Shown here one piece after another: positions 1 through 5,033 of a DNA stretch of 5,033 nucleotides. Made by a program: the position numbers and the translations under genes. The notes below the pieces were generated by a model. That model was not told the DNA's origin and made no database searches. It was given only the letters and a program-made list of their open reading frames with translations. The DNA is taken from contig CAITNA010000151.1 in the NCBI GenBank assembly GCA_903893675.1, positions 1-5,033 on the forward strand. Direction: 5' to 3'. Position 1 is the stretch's first letter. The number at the start of each line of letters is the position of its first letter. The DNA comes from an uncultured Micrococcales bacterium (lineage in GTDB: Bacteria > Actinomycetota > Actinomycetes > Actinomycetales > Microbacteriaceae).

Positions 1-832
1 CGATGGCGACGTGCTCGTAGTCGCCGAGCGCAACGGCCATAACCTTCTGCACCGGCCCAGGGGTGTTCAAACCGGCGTGCATGCGAATGTTCACCAGCTG
101 CTTCACCAGACTTGCCTCGCCAACGGCGAAGGCCGCACGATAGCCGGCGAGGTTCGACTGCTTGCTTAGCGAATAGAGCACGAGCACGCCTTCTGCGCTG
201 CCGCCGCAGACCCTTGGGTCAAGCGCGCTCGGAATCGTGACGTCAGACCATTCATCCCAGCCGAGCTCTGCGTAGCACTCGTCGCTGGCAAGCAGAGCGC
301 CAAGCTCGCGTGCGCGATCGACGGCAGCCTTCATCTCGACGACAGAAAGCACGCGGCCATCTGGGTTGCCAGGCGAGTTGATCCAAATCAGTTTCGCGTT
401 TGCAGGCCACTTGGCAGGGTCATTCTCGCTAACAATCTCTGCGCCGCACAGCGCGGCACCAACCGCGTATGCGGTGTAGGCAGCCTCTGGCTGAACCACA
501 ACGTCGCCAGGGCCAAGACCAAGCATTAGCGGAAGCCACGAAATCAGCTCTTTCGAACCGATGGTCGGCATGACCTGCTCTGGCTTCAACCCCTCTACTC
601 CACGGCGACGAGCGAACCATTCGACGACAGCGTTTTTGAATTCAGGCGAACCACCGGTTGACGGATAGCCAGGTGCGTTCGATCCTGCGATGAGTGCATC
701 CTGGATGACTGAAGGAGTTGGGTCGACTGGTGAACCAACCGAGAGATCAACCAAACCGCCAGCGTGTGTGCTCGCCTTTTGCTTGTATGGGGTCAGCAGC
801 TCCCACGGATACTCGGGCAGGCGGTCGAACAC
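1..832 (-). CDS. dapC: N-succinyldiaminopimelate aminotransferase DapC (partial, C-terminus off the left edge)
   Basis: A PLP-dependent class I/II aminotransferase. The DapC family transfers an amino group from glutamate to N-succinyl-2-amino-6-ketopimelate in the cytoplasmic diaminopimelate/lysine pathway, which feeds peptidoglycan. My reading of the minus strand from the GTG at 832-830 stays open to base 1: 277 codons of an expected ~360-370. It begins VFDRLPEYPWELLTPYK (the GTG is initiator Met). Visible motifs are VDLSVGSPVDPTP near residue 30, GYPSTGGSPEF, the GSKELI loop, SPGNPDG with N156, the PLP-ring Asp in SDECYAEL (D184, Y187) and the Schiff-base lysine K224 in SLSKQSNLAGYR, a motif typical of actinobacterial DapC. 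The start lies two bases after the fdxA stop; AGGG at 845-842, nine bases upstream, is a weak ribosome site, so translational coupling is likely. The missing part would hold the conserved C-terminal Arg. A general aminotransferase role cannot be wholly excluded. Confidence 0.9.
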   Translation of the reverse strand, partial: MFDRLPEYPWELLTPYKQKASTHAGGLVDLSVGSPVDPTPSVIQDALIAGSNAPGYPSTGGSPEFKNAVVEWFARRRGVEGLKPEQVMPTIGSKELISWLPLMLGLGPGDVVVQPEAAYTAYAVGAALCGAEIVSENDPAKWPANAKLIWINSPGNPDGRVLSVVEMKAAVDRARELGALLASDECYAELGWDEWSDVTIPSALDPRVCGGSAEGVLVLYSLSKQSNLAGYRAAFAVGEASLVKQLVNIRMHAGLNTPGPVQKVMAVALGDYEHVAI

Positions 833-834
833 GA

Positions 835-1155
835 CTAGTTGCCCTGAGGAGCGACGGCCTCGACTACTGGGTGATCGCCGGCGATCTTGCCAACCTTTGC
901 AGCGCCACCTGGCGAACCTACGGTGCTGAAGAATTCGACGTTGGCCTTGTAGTAATCGGCCCACTGACCTGGAAGGTCATCCTCGTAATAAATCGCCTCG
1001 ACAGGGCAAACCGGCTCGCAGGCACCGCAGTCAACACACTCGTCAGGGTGGATGTAGAGCATGCGGTCACCCTCATAGATGCAGTCAACCGGGCACTCTT
1101 CGATGCACGCCTTGTCTTTGACATCGACACAAGGGAGGGCGATTACATAAGTCAC
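835..1155 (-). CDS. fdxA: 7Fe ferredoxin ([3Fe-4S][4Fe-4S]), FdxA/FdxC type
   Basis: A small soluble cytoplasmic electron carrier of 106 residues, the usual length of actinobacterial seven-iron ferredoxins. Cysteines fall at 9, 17, 21, 25, 40, 43, 46 and 50. By analogy with Azotobacter ferredoxin I, C9, C17 and C50 bind the 3Fe-4S cluster, and C21 with C40, C43 and C46 binds the 4Fe-4S cluster; C25 is the extra, probably unligated one. The usual second Cys of the first CxxC motif is replaced (CVDV), which fits a 3Fe rather than 4Fe site and is normal in actinobacteria. KACIEECPVDCIYEG and HPDECVDCGACEPVCPVEA are hallmark blocks, followed by the family tail GSPGGAAKVG. The start is GTG at 1155, chosen for the MTYVIA N-terminus and a well-placed AGGAG. 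It lies 27 bp after the mshB-like gene and two bases before dapC. The redox partner is not encoded here. Confidence 0.96.
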   Translation of the reverse strand: MTYVIALPCVDVKDKACIEECPVDCIYEGDRMLYIHPDECVDCGACEPVCPVEAIYYEDDLPGQWADYYKANVEFFSTVGSPGGAAKVGKIAGDHPVVEAVAPQGN

Positions 1156-1160
1156 GATTT

Positions 1161-1166
1161 GCTCCT
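1161..1166 (-). promoter_or_regulatory. Ribosome binding site of fdxA
   Basis: The minus strand reads AGGAGC here, with AGGAG six bases before the GTG at 1155. This strong Shine-Dalgarno match decides the non-ATG start and contrasts with the mshB-like gene upstream, which has no usable site. Confidence 0.8.
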
Positions 1167-1179
1167 AAAACCTGCGAAT

Positions 1180-1185
1180 AGTTTA
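1180..1185 (-). promoter_or_regulatory. Possible -10 element of an internal fdxA promoter
   Basis: The minus strand reads TAAACT, a TANNNT-type -10, overlapping the stop codon of the mshB-like gene. A start site near 1173 would give a leader of about 18 bases containing the AGGAG site. No convincing -35 lies upstream. With 27 bp between the two genes, readthrough from the mshB-like gene is at least as likely a source of fdxA transcript, so this is a weak call. Confidence 0.25.
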
Positions 1186-2325
1186 ACGGTGGCCCGCGGC
1201 GCTTCTGCGCCAGCTGCCAGGTCGAATTCTTGGGAACAACATGACCACAGCGCAGATCACCATCGAGCCATAGGCCCAGGTGTCGCCGTTCTGGTTGCCG
1301 AGAATCAGCACTTCGCCGCCCGGCTGCTTTTGCGCGAGCCAGAACACGGTCGAGATGAATGCCGCGGTCATCAGATAGAGCGCGCCACGGCTGTTGCGAA
1401 GCAGGCGCAGAGCAAGTGCCAGTGCGCCAACCATCACCAGCGCGACAACTAGGCCGATTGGGTAGTGATCTTTGGTGGTTGCGGTTACCGAGTGCAGCAG
1501 CGTGCCGGCAAGCCCGAGCAGAATGCCGAGCGGTGCCGCCCAGAAGAAAGTCAGCACAGGGCGAAGCAAGACCAAAGGGCTTGGGTTCGCCCGGCGAATG
1601 CGCTCTGGTGCGTCATAGCGAATCTCGTGACCAGGCACGACCGAATAAGTTTCTGCATTCACCGTCACCTGGGATGCGTGTGCCTCGAGCGCGGCCTTCT
1701 TAATTTTCGCGGTGCTGGCATCGCCAACCGCAACCTCGAAGCGTTCGTTCGGCTCTGCGATTACCCAGAATTGTGGTGCGCGGCGGCGAGTGCGACGGAA
1801 CTGACGCAGTGCCATTGCGGTTGCCTGGTATGCCTGCTTGTGATCGGGGTGACCGTAGCCGCCCTTTGAGTTGTAAGTGATGACTGCATCCGGCTTGAAT
1901 GCGTTCATCACGCGAACGATATCTTCGGCGATGATCGGAGTGCTTGCTGCTGAAAGTGCGAGTTCGTCGAGGCGACGAGGCTTTGCAGGTTTGCCGAGCG
2001 GAGTCATTCGCATGCCGCTGTCGAGATAAGCGCGAGTGCCGGCAATTGCGTGCTGCAGGTTTCCGCGACCAGCCTTGGCCAGCTCTGAGATCGCTACGCG
2101 AAGTTCGCCTTCGCGGAATGCGCCCATGGCACCGAGCTGACCCTCGAGGCCCTTGAGCTCTTCGAGCTTGACGGTGCCGCGTTCGCCGCGAGTCAGAGTG
2201 AGAACGAAAACCTCTGCACCGGCAGCCAAACGCTCGGCGATGATGTGGCCGGTGAACAGGCTTTCATCGTCTGGGTGCGCGTGCACGATGAGCACACGGC
2301 GGGCGTTGAGCGTTTGCTTTGGCAT
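1183..2325 (-). CDS. mshB: MshB-like PIG-L/LmbE deacetylase with a C-terminal four-helix membrane domain
   Basis: Likely the zinc-dependent GlcNAc-Ins deacetylase of mycothiol synthesis, 380 residues against about 300 for mycobacterial MshB. Residues 11-245 are the deacetylase: AHPDDE gives H17 and D20 (zinc) and D19 (general base); R71 in FREGEL, D102 and M105 in LDSGM match the inositol-contact positions R68, D95 and M98 of the M. tuberculosis enzyme as I recall it; YNSKGGYGHPDH gives H159 and H162 (H162 binds zinc). HASQV at 216-220 is also family-typical. Residues ~257-366 hold about four hydrophobic helices (257-279, 288-309, 313-331, 352-366), then a basic tail, so the enzyme is probably membrane-anchored with its catalytic part in the cytoplasm. 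The ATG at 2325 is favoured: an in-frame TAA lies just upstream and the next candidate, GTG at V11, begins inside the core. The purine run GAGGG abuts the ATG, too close to serve as a ribosome site. A mycothiol conjugate amidase or other PIG-L specificity is the main alternative. Confidence 0.85.
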   Translation of the reverse strand: MPKQTLNARRVLIVHAHPDDESLFTGHIIAERLAAGAEVFVLTLTRGERGTVKLEELKGLEGQLGAMGAFREGELRVAISELAKAGRGNLQHAIAGTRAYLDSGMRMTPLGKPAKPRRLDELALSAASTPIIAEDIVRVMNAFKPDAVITYNSKGGYGHPDHKQAYQATAMALRQFRRTRRRAPQFWVIAEPNERFEVAVGDASTAKIKKAALEAHASQVTVNAETYSVVPGHEIRYDAPERIRRANPSPLVLLRPVLTFFWAAPLGILLGLAGTLLHSVTATTKDHYPIGLVVALVMVGALALALRLLRNSRGALYLMTAAFISTVFWLAQKQPGGEVLILGNQNGDTWAYGSMVICAVVMLFPRIRPGSWRRSAAGHR

Positions 2326-2331
2326 CCCTCT

Positions 2332-2337
2332 ACTTTA
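2332..2337 (-). promoter_or_regulatory. -10 element of a probable leaderless promoter for the mshB-like gene
   Basis: The minus strand reads TAAAGT, fitting TANNNT. Six bases separate it from the A of the ATG at 2325, exactly the spacing of a -10 whose transcript starts on that A. Together with the lack of a spaced ribosome site, this suggests a leaderless mRNA, common in actinobacteria. The matching -35 window (about 2355-2360, AACCTA on the minus strand) is not near consensus and sits inside the iron box. Confidence 0.55.
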
Positions 2338-2353
2338 AGCCAGGCTTGACGAC

Positions 2354-2372
2354 TTAGGTTTGCCTAACTTAG
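2354..2372. promoter_or_regulatory. DtxR/IdeR-type iron box (primary site)
   Basis: TTAGGTTTGCCTAACTTAG matches 16 of 19 positions of the DtxR/IdeR consensus TTAGGTTAGSCTAACCTAA. It keeps imperfect dyad symmetry about C2363. In this family the Fe(II)-loaded repressor binds such sites and shuts down iron uptake genes. Its place directly upstream of a ferric iron permease gene supports the reading. It also covers the expected -35 region of the divergent mshB-like gene. Confidence 0.85.
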
Positions 2373-2383
2373 GCTTGCCTTAC
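2354..2383. repeat. Tandem 15-bp direct repeat underlying the iron boxes
   Basis: Two back-to-back 15-bp units, TTAGGTTTGCCTAAC and TTAGGCTTGCCTTAC, agree at 13 of 15 positions. A shorter, degraded relative, CAGGCTTGACGAC, precedes them at 2341-2353. The array suggests local duplication of an operator half or two side-by-side repressor footprints. Confidence 0.7.
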
Positions 2384-2387
2384 TGTT
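2369..2387. promoter_or_regulatory. Second, weaker overlapping iron box
   Basis: TTAGGCTTGCCTTACTGTT matches about 12 of 19 consensus positions; the left half is good and the right half poor. It overlaps the primary site by four bases and covers the likely efeU -35 region. DtxR-family proteins often bind as two dimers on overlapping sites, so this may be the second footprint and not an independent operator. Confidence 0.5.
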
Positions 2388-2405
2388 CGAAACCCAGATG
2401 ATACT
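2375..2405 (+). promoter_or_regulatory. Likely efeU promoter
   Basis: GATACT at 2400-2405 resembles a -10 element. TTGCCT at 2375-2380 is a 4-of-6 match to TTGACA, but the spacer is long at 19 bp. A start near 2412 would leave a short leader with the ribosome site. TACTGT at 2381-2386 is an alternative -10 of TANNNT type, inside the second iron box. Either choice puts core promoter DNA under the repressor footprint. Confidence 0.45.
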
Positions 2406-2412
2406 GGGCCAA

Positions 2413-2418
2413 GAAAGG
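2413..2418 (+). promoter_or_regulatory. Ribosome binding site of efeU
   Basis: AGAAAGG, ending at 2418 or starting one base earlier in the A-rich run, complements the 16S 3' end register AGAAAGGAGG. It is followed by four bases and the ATG at 2423, which fixes that start. Confidence 0.65.
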
Positions 2419-2422
2419 CACC

Positions 2423-3232
2423 ATGCTGGCTAACTTTTTGATTGGTCTGCGCGAGGGCTTAGAGGCCGCGCTGATCATCGGCATCCTCGTTGCCTACCTA
2501 GTCAAAACCGACCGCCGCAAGGCAATCCCCCAGGTCATGGGCGGAGTCGCTCTTGCGATTGTGGTTGCCATCGCCGTCGGCTTGGTGCTCACCATTACCG
2601 TCGCCAACGTCGAGGGTGGGCTAAATCAAATCATCGGCGGCAGCACCAGCATCATCGCGGTGGCCTTTGTCACTTGGATGGTCTTCTGGATGAAGTCGCA
2701 GAGCCGCGGCCTTGGCGCAGAACTGCGCGGCAAGGTCGACGCAACCAGCACGGCAACCTTCGGCCTGGTCGCCATTGCTTTCGTTGCCGTCATTCGTGAG
2801 GGAATCGAAACCTCAATCTTTTTGTGGAGCGCAGCTCGCGCAACCGCCGAGGGTGACAACCCGGTCATCGGCGCAGTCCTCGGCATCGTGCTCGCCGGCG
2901 TGCTCGGCTACTTCAGCTTCAAGGGCGCACTTCGAATCAACCTAAGCAAGTTCTTCCGCTACACCGGCATCTTTTTGATTGTCGTTTCAGCGGGCATCCT
3001 GGCCTATGCGGTCTCAGAGTTTGAAGAGATCATCGCGTTGCCATTGCAAAACCACACCTACGACGTCAGCGCAGTGCTGCCGAACGGGTCACCGGTCGAG
3101 GCCGTGCTGCACGGTTTGATCAGTTTCAACCCGGCACCTACCCTGCTGCAGACTTTGGTCTGGTTCGGTTACCTGATTCCGGTCACCGTGCTTTACCTGC
3201 GCACCGAGAAAGCAAAAAGCGCCGCACAGTAG
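2423..3232 (+). CDS. efeU: EfeU/FTR1-type ferric iron permease
   Basis: An integral membrane iron permease of the oxidase-dependent Fe transporter family, 269 residues, close to the E. coli EfeU length as I recall it. Both signature motifs are intact: REGLE at 10-14 in helix 1 and REGIE at 125-129 in helix 4, whose Glu residues bind the iron during transport. About seven hydrophobic helices are visible (roughly 4-26, 38-60, 73-91, 112-134, 147-165, 180-198, 244-260). An acidic cluster SEFEE at 198-202 and a loop with H211 and H230 lie before the last helix; the C-terminus is short and charged (RTEKAKSAAQ). In known systems EfeU works with the periplasmic or lipoprotein EfeO and the DyP peroxidase EfeB, but neither is here: the gene stands alone between a divergent neighbour and converging typA. 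The iron boxes upstream predict repression in iron-replete cells. Confidence 0.93.
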   Translation: MLANFLIGLREGLEAALIIGILVAYLVKTDRRKAIPQVMGGVALAIVVAIAVGLVLTITVANVEGGLNQIIGGSTSIIAVAFVTWMVFWMKSQSRGLGAELRGKVDATSTATFGLVAIAFVAVIREGIETSIFLWSAARATAEGDNPVIGAVLGIVLAGVLGYFSFKGALRINLSKFFRYTGIFLIVVSAGILAYAVSEFEEIIALPLQNHTYDVSAVLPNGSPVEAVLHGLISFNPAPTLLQTLVWFGYLIPVTVLYLRTEKAKSAAQ

Positions 3233-3244
3233 CGCGACGCTTTT
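3215..3244. terminator. Two-way intrinsic terminator between efeU and typA
   Basis: The arms AAAAGCGCCGC (3215-3225) and GCGACGCTTTT (3234-3244) pair except for one C/A mismatch, around an eight-base loop. The A tract on the left and T tract on the right give a U run after the hairpin on each strand: four on the plus strand, five on the minus strand. It overlaps the last efeU codons and its stop at 3230-3232, and lies 14 bases beyond the typA stop, so it can end both transcripts. Confidence 0.75.
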
Positions 3245-3257
3245 CACAAAACACTAA

Positions 3258-5033
3258 TTAGTTGTCGTTGGCACGCTTGCGAGCGCTTGCCGCACGCGCA
3301 CGCAGGTTCGGGTCAAGCTCAACCTTGCGAATGCGAGTTGCCTCAGGGGTAACCTCGACACACTCGTCTTCGCGAGCGAACTCAAGACACTCTTCCAACG
3401 AAAGTTTCTTCGGTGGGGTCAGCGCCTGGAACTCATCGCTTGAAGCCGCACGCATGTTGGTGAGCTTCTTTTCCTTGGTGATGTTGACTTCCATGTCATC
3501 GGCACGTGAGTTCTCGCCCACGACCATGCCCATGTAAACCTCTTCGGTCGGCTGAACGAAGAACGAACCACGCTCCTGAAGTGCAATCATCGCAAACGGA
3601 GTTGCAACTCCGGCACGGTCGGCAACCATCGAACCGTTTTGACGGGTAACGATTTCGCCAGCCCAAGGCTCGTAGCCTGCCGAAAGCGCGTTGGCGATAC
3701 CGGTGCCCTTGGTGGTGGTCAGGAACTCGGTGCGGAAGCCGATAAGGCCACGGCTCGGAACCATGAACTCCATGCGAACCCAACCGGTTGAGTGGTTGAT
3801 CATGTTCTTCATGCGGCCCTTGCGAGCAGCCATCAGCTGAGTCATTGCGCCGAGGAATTCCTCTGGCACGTCGATGGTCAGGTCTTCAACAGGCTCGTGC
3901 AGCTTGCCATCGATCTTCTTGGTAACTACCTGTGGCTTCCCCACGGTCAGCTCGTAGCCCTCGCGACGCATCTGCTCAACCAGGATGGCCAGAGCAAGCT
4001 CGCCACGACCCTGAACTTCCCAGGCGTCTGGGCGGTCGGTAGGCAAAACCTTGAGCGATACGTTACCGATGAGTTCGCGGTCTAGACGGTCTTTCACCAA
4101 ACGTGCGGTGACCTTTGCGCCCTTAACGCGACCAGCCATCGGCGAGGTGTTGATACCGATGGTCATCGAGATTGCAGGGTCGTCAACCTTGATCAGCGGC
4201 AGCGGGCGAACGTCATTCGGGTCGGCAAGGGTCTCACCGATGGTGATGTCTTCGATGCCGGCAACTGCGACGATGTCGCCAGGGTTTGCCTCATCCGTTG
4301 GGAAACGGTCGAGCGCCTTGGTCTTGAGCAGCTCGGTGATCTTTACGTTCTGGGTGGTGCCATCGTGGCGAACCCAGGCAACCTGCTGACCCTTCTTCAA
4401 GGTGCCGTTGAAAATGCGAAGAAGTGCAAGACGGCCGAGGAACGGCGATGCATCCAAGTTGGTGACGTGCGCCTGCAGCGGGTGCTCGTCGTCATACTTC
4501 GGAGCCGGGATGTACTTCATGATGGCTTCGAACAATGGCTCGAGGTCTTCGTTGTCTGGCAGGGTGCCGTCGGCTGGCTTGTTGAACGAAGCGCGGCCGG
4601 CACGACCCGATGCATAGATAACAGGCAGGTCGAGAATTGCGTCGACGTCTAGGTCAGGAACATCCTCGTGAATGTCGCTGGCAAGACCGAGCAGCAAGTC
4701 GTGAGTCTCTTCAACAACTTCGTCGATGCGTGCATCCGGGCGGTCGGTCTTGTTGACCAAAAGAATCACAGGCAGGTTCGACTCGAGAGCCTTGCGCAGA
4801 ACGAAGCGAGTCTGAGGCAGCGGGCCCTCAGATGCATCAACCAACAGAACAACGCCGTCAACCATCGAGAGACCGCGCTCAACCTCGCCACCGAAGTCGG
4901 CGTGGCCTGGGGTGTCGATTACGTTGATGGTGATCTCTTGGCCACCGCTCGACTTGCCCTTGTAGGCAATCGCGGTGTTCTTGGCCAAGATGGTAATTCC
5001 CTTTTCGCGCTCGAGGTCGCCCGAGTCCATGAC
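3258..5033 (-). CDS. typA: Translational GTPase TypA/BipA (partial, N-terminus off the right edge)
   Basis: A ribosome-associated GTPase of the EF-G/LepA group, linked in other bacteria to 50S assembly, cold and stress growth. The frame remains open to base 5033 (Val before MDSGDLEREKG), so 591 residues are visible; the internal ATG at 5030 is not the true start. About 45-50 residues with the P-loop (AHVDHGKT in the family) are missing, giving about 635 in total. Counted from that Val, one sees G2 (EREKGITIL, 8-16), G3 (DTPGHADF, 40-47), G4 (NKTD, 94-97) and G5 (SGRAG, 142-146), then a beta-barrel domain (~185-270), EF-G-like domains III (~295-365) and V (~380-460), and the TypA-specific C-terminal domain with KKLTNMRAASSDE and EECLEFAREDECVEVTP. 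There is no EF-G domain IV, as expected. The C-terminus is basic (RARAASARKRANDN). It converges on efeU 25 bp away and is probably constitutive. Confidence 0.97.
   Translation of the reverse strand, partial: VMDSGDLEREKGITILAKNTAIAYKGKSSGGQEITINVIDTPGHADFGGEVERGLSMVDGVVLLVDASEGPLPQTRFVLRKALESNLPVILLVNKTDRPDARIDEVVEETHDLLLGLASDIHEDVPDLDVDAILDLPVIYASGRAGRASFNKPADGTLPDNEDLEPLFEAIMKYIPAPKYDDEHPLQAHVTNLDASPFLGRLALLRIFNGTLKKGQQVAWVRHDGTTQNVKITELLKTKALDRFPTDEANPGDIVAVAGIEDITIGETLADPNDVRPLPLIKVDDPAISMTIGINTSPMAGRVKGAKVTARLVKDRLDRELIGNVSLKVLPTDRPDAWEVQGRGELALAILVEQMRREGYELTVGKPQVVTKKIDGKLHEPVEDLTIDVPEEFLGAMTQLMAARKGRMKNMINHSTGWVRMEFMVPSRGLIGFRTEFLTTTKGTGIANALSAGYEPWAGEIVTRQNGSMVADRAGVATPFAMIALQERGSFFVQPTEEVYMGMVVGENSRADDMEVNITKEKKLTNMRAASSDEFQALTPPKKLSLEECLEFAREDECVEVTPEATRIRKVELDPNLRARAASARKRANDN

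Noticed and set aside
429..620. Small minus-strand Arg-rich open frame within dapC
   Set aside because: It is out of frame with a clear aminotransferase and has no ribosome site or recognisable composition.
835..1155. Loss of the second cysteine in the first ferredoxin motif as a defect
   Set aside because: The CVDV form fits a 3Fe-4S site and is normal for actinobacterial seven-iron ferredoxins.
1198..1211. Perfect hairpin GGCGC-TTCT-GCGCC near the 3' end of the mshB-like gene as a terminator
   Set aside because: No U tract follows on the minus strand and it lies inside coding sequence; most likely chance in GC-rich DNA.
718..1452. Plus-strand open frame of 244 codons across fdxA and the mshB-like 3' end
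   Set aside because: It lies antisense to two well-supported genes, has no recognisable domain and reads as a low-stop shadow of GC-rich coding DNA.
3258..5030. Complete typA starting at the ATG at 5030
   Set aside because: MDSGDLEREKG is the switch I region of TypA; the P-loop must come before it and the frame is open to the window edge, so the gene is partial.
1..5033. CRISPR array, insertion sequence, phage, toxin-antitoxin or defence genes
   Set aside because: No spaced repeats beyond the iron boxes, no transposase or integrase, no terminal inverted repeats; almost all bases belong to housekeeping genes.

Overview
The window looks like ordinary, GC-rich actinobacterial chromosome. Support comes from a mycothiol-type deacetylase, a 7Fe ferredoxin with the actinobacterial pattern, a DtxR/IdeR-type iron box, GTG starts and a TANNNT -10 placed for leaderless transcription. 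A Microbacteriaceae-like relative is a guess; nothing here proves the family. From recall, typA, mshB, a 7Fe ferredoxin gene and a DapC-like aminotransferase gene also lie near one another in mycobacteria.

Layout, left to right. (1) Positions 1-2325 hold three minus-strand genes that probably form one transcription unit, read right to left: an mshB-like deacetylase (1183-2325), the ferredoxin fdxA (835-1155, 27 bp downstream) and the aminotransferase dapC (1-832, GTG start two bases after the fdxA stop, cut by the left edge). (2) Positions 2326-2422 are the only real intergenic region. It is a divergent promoter region with a good iron box, a second overlapping copy in tandem, a probable leaderless promoter for the mshB-like gene, and a promoter and ribosome binding site for the plus-strand gene. 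(3) Positions 2423-3232 encode an EfeU/FTR1-type ferric iron permease. (4) A hairpin flanked by A and T tracts at 3215-3244 serves as a likely two-way terminator between the converging efeU and typA. (5) Positions 3258-5033 carry typA (BipA), a translational GTPase on the minus strand whose first ~45-50 residues lie beyond the right edge.

The genes do not form one pathway. EfeU takes up iron; the ferredoxin uses iron in its clusters; the deacetylase makes a precursor of mycothiol, the actinobacterial redox thiol; DapC serves lysine and peptidoglycan synthesis; TypA acts on ribosomes. The link visible in the DNA is the iron box pair, which overlaps the expected -35 regions of both divergent promoters, so iron could control efeU and possibly also the mshB-fdxA-dapC unit. 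The most unusual protein feature is a four-helix membrane domain fused to the C-terminus of the deacetylase. I found no mobile element, CRISPR array, tRNA, rRNA or defence system, and no clear sign of a wholly undescribed system.
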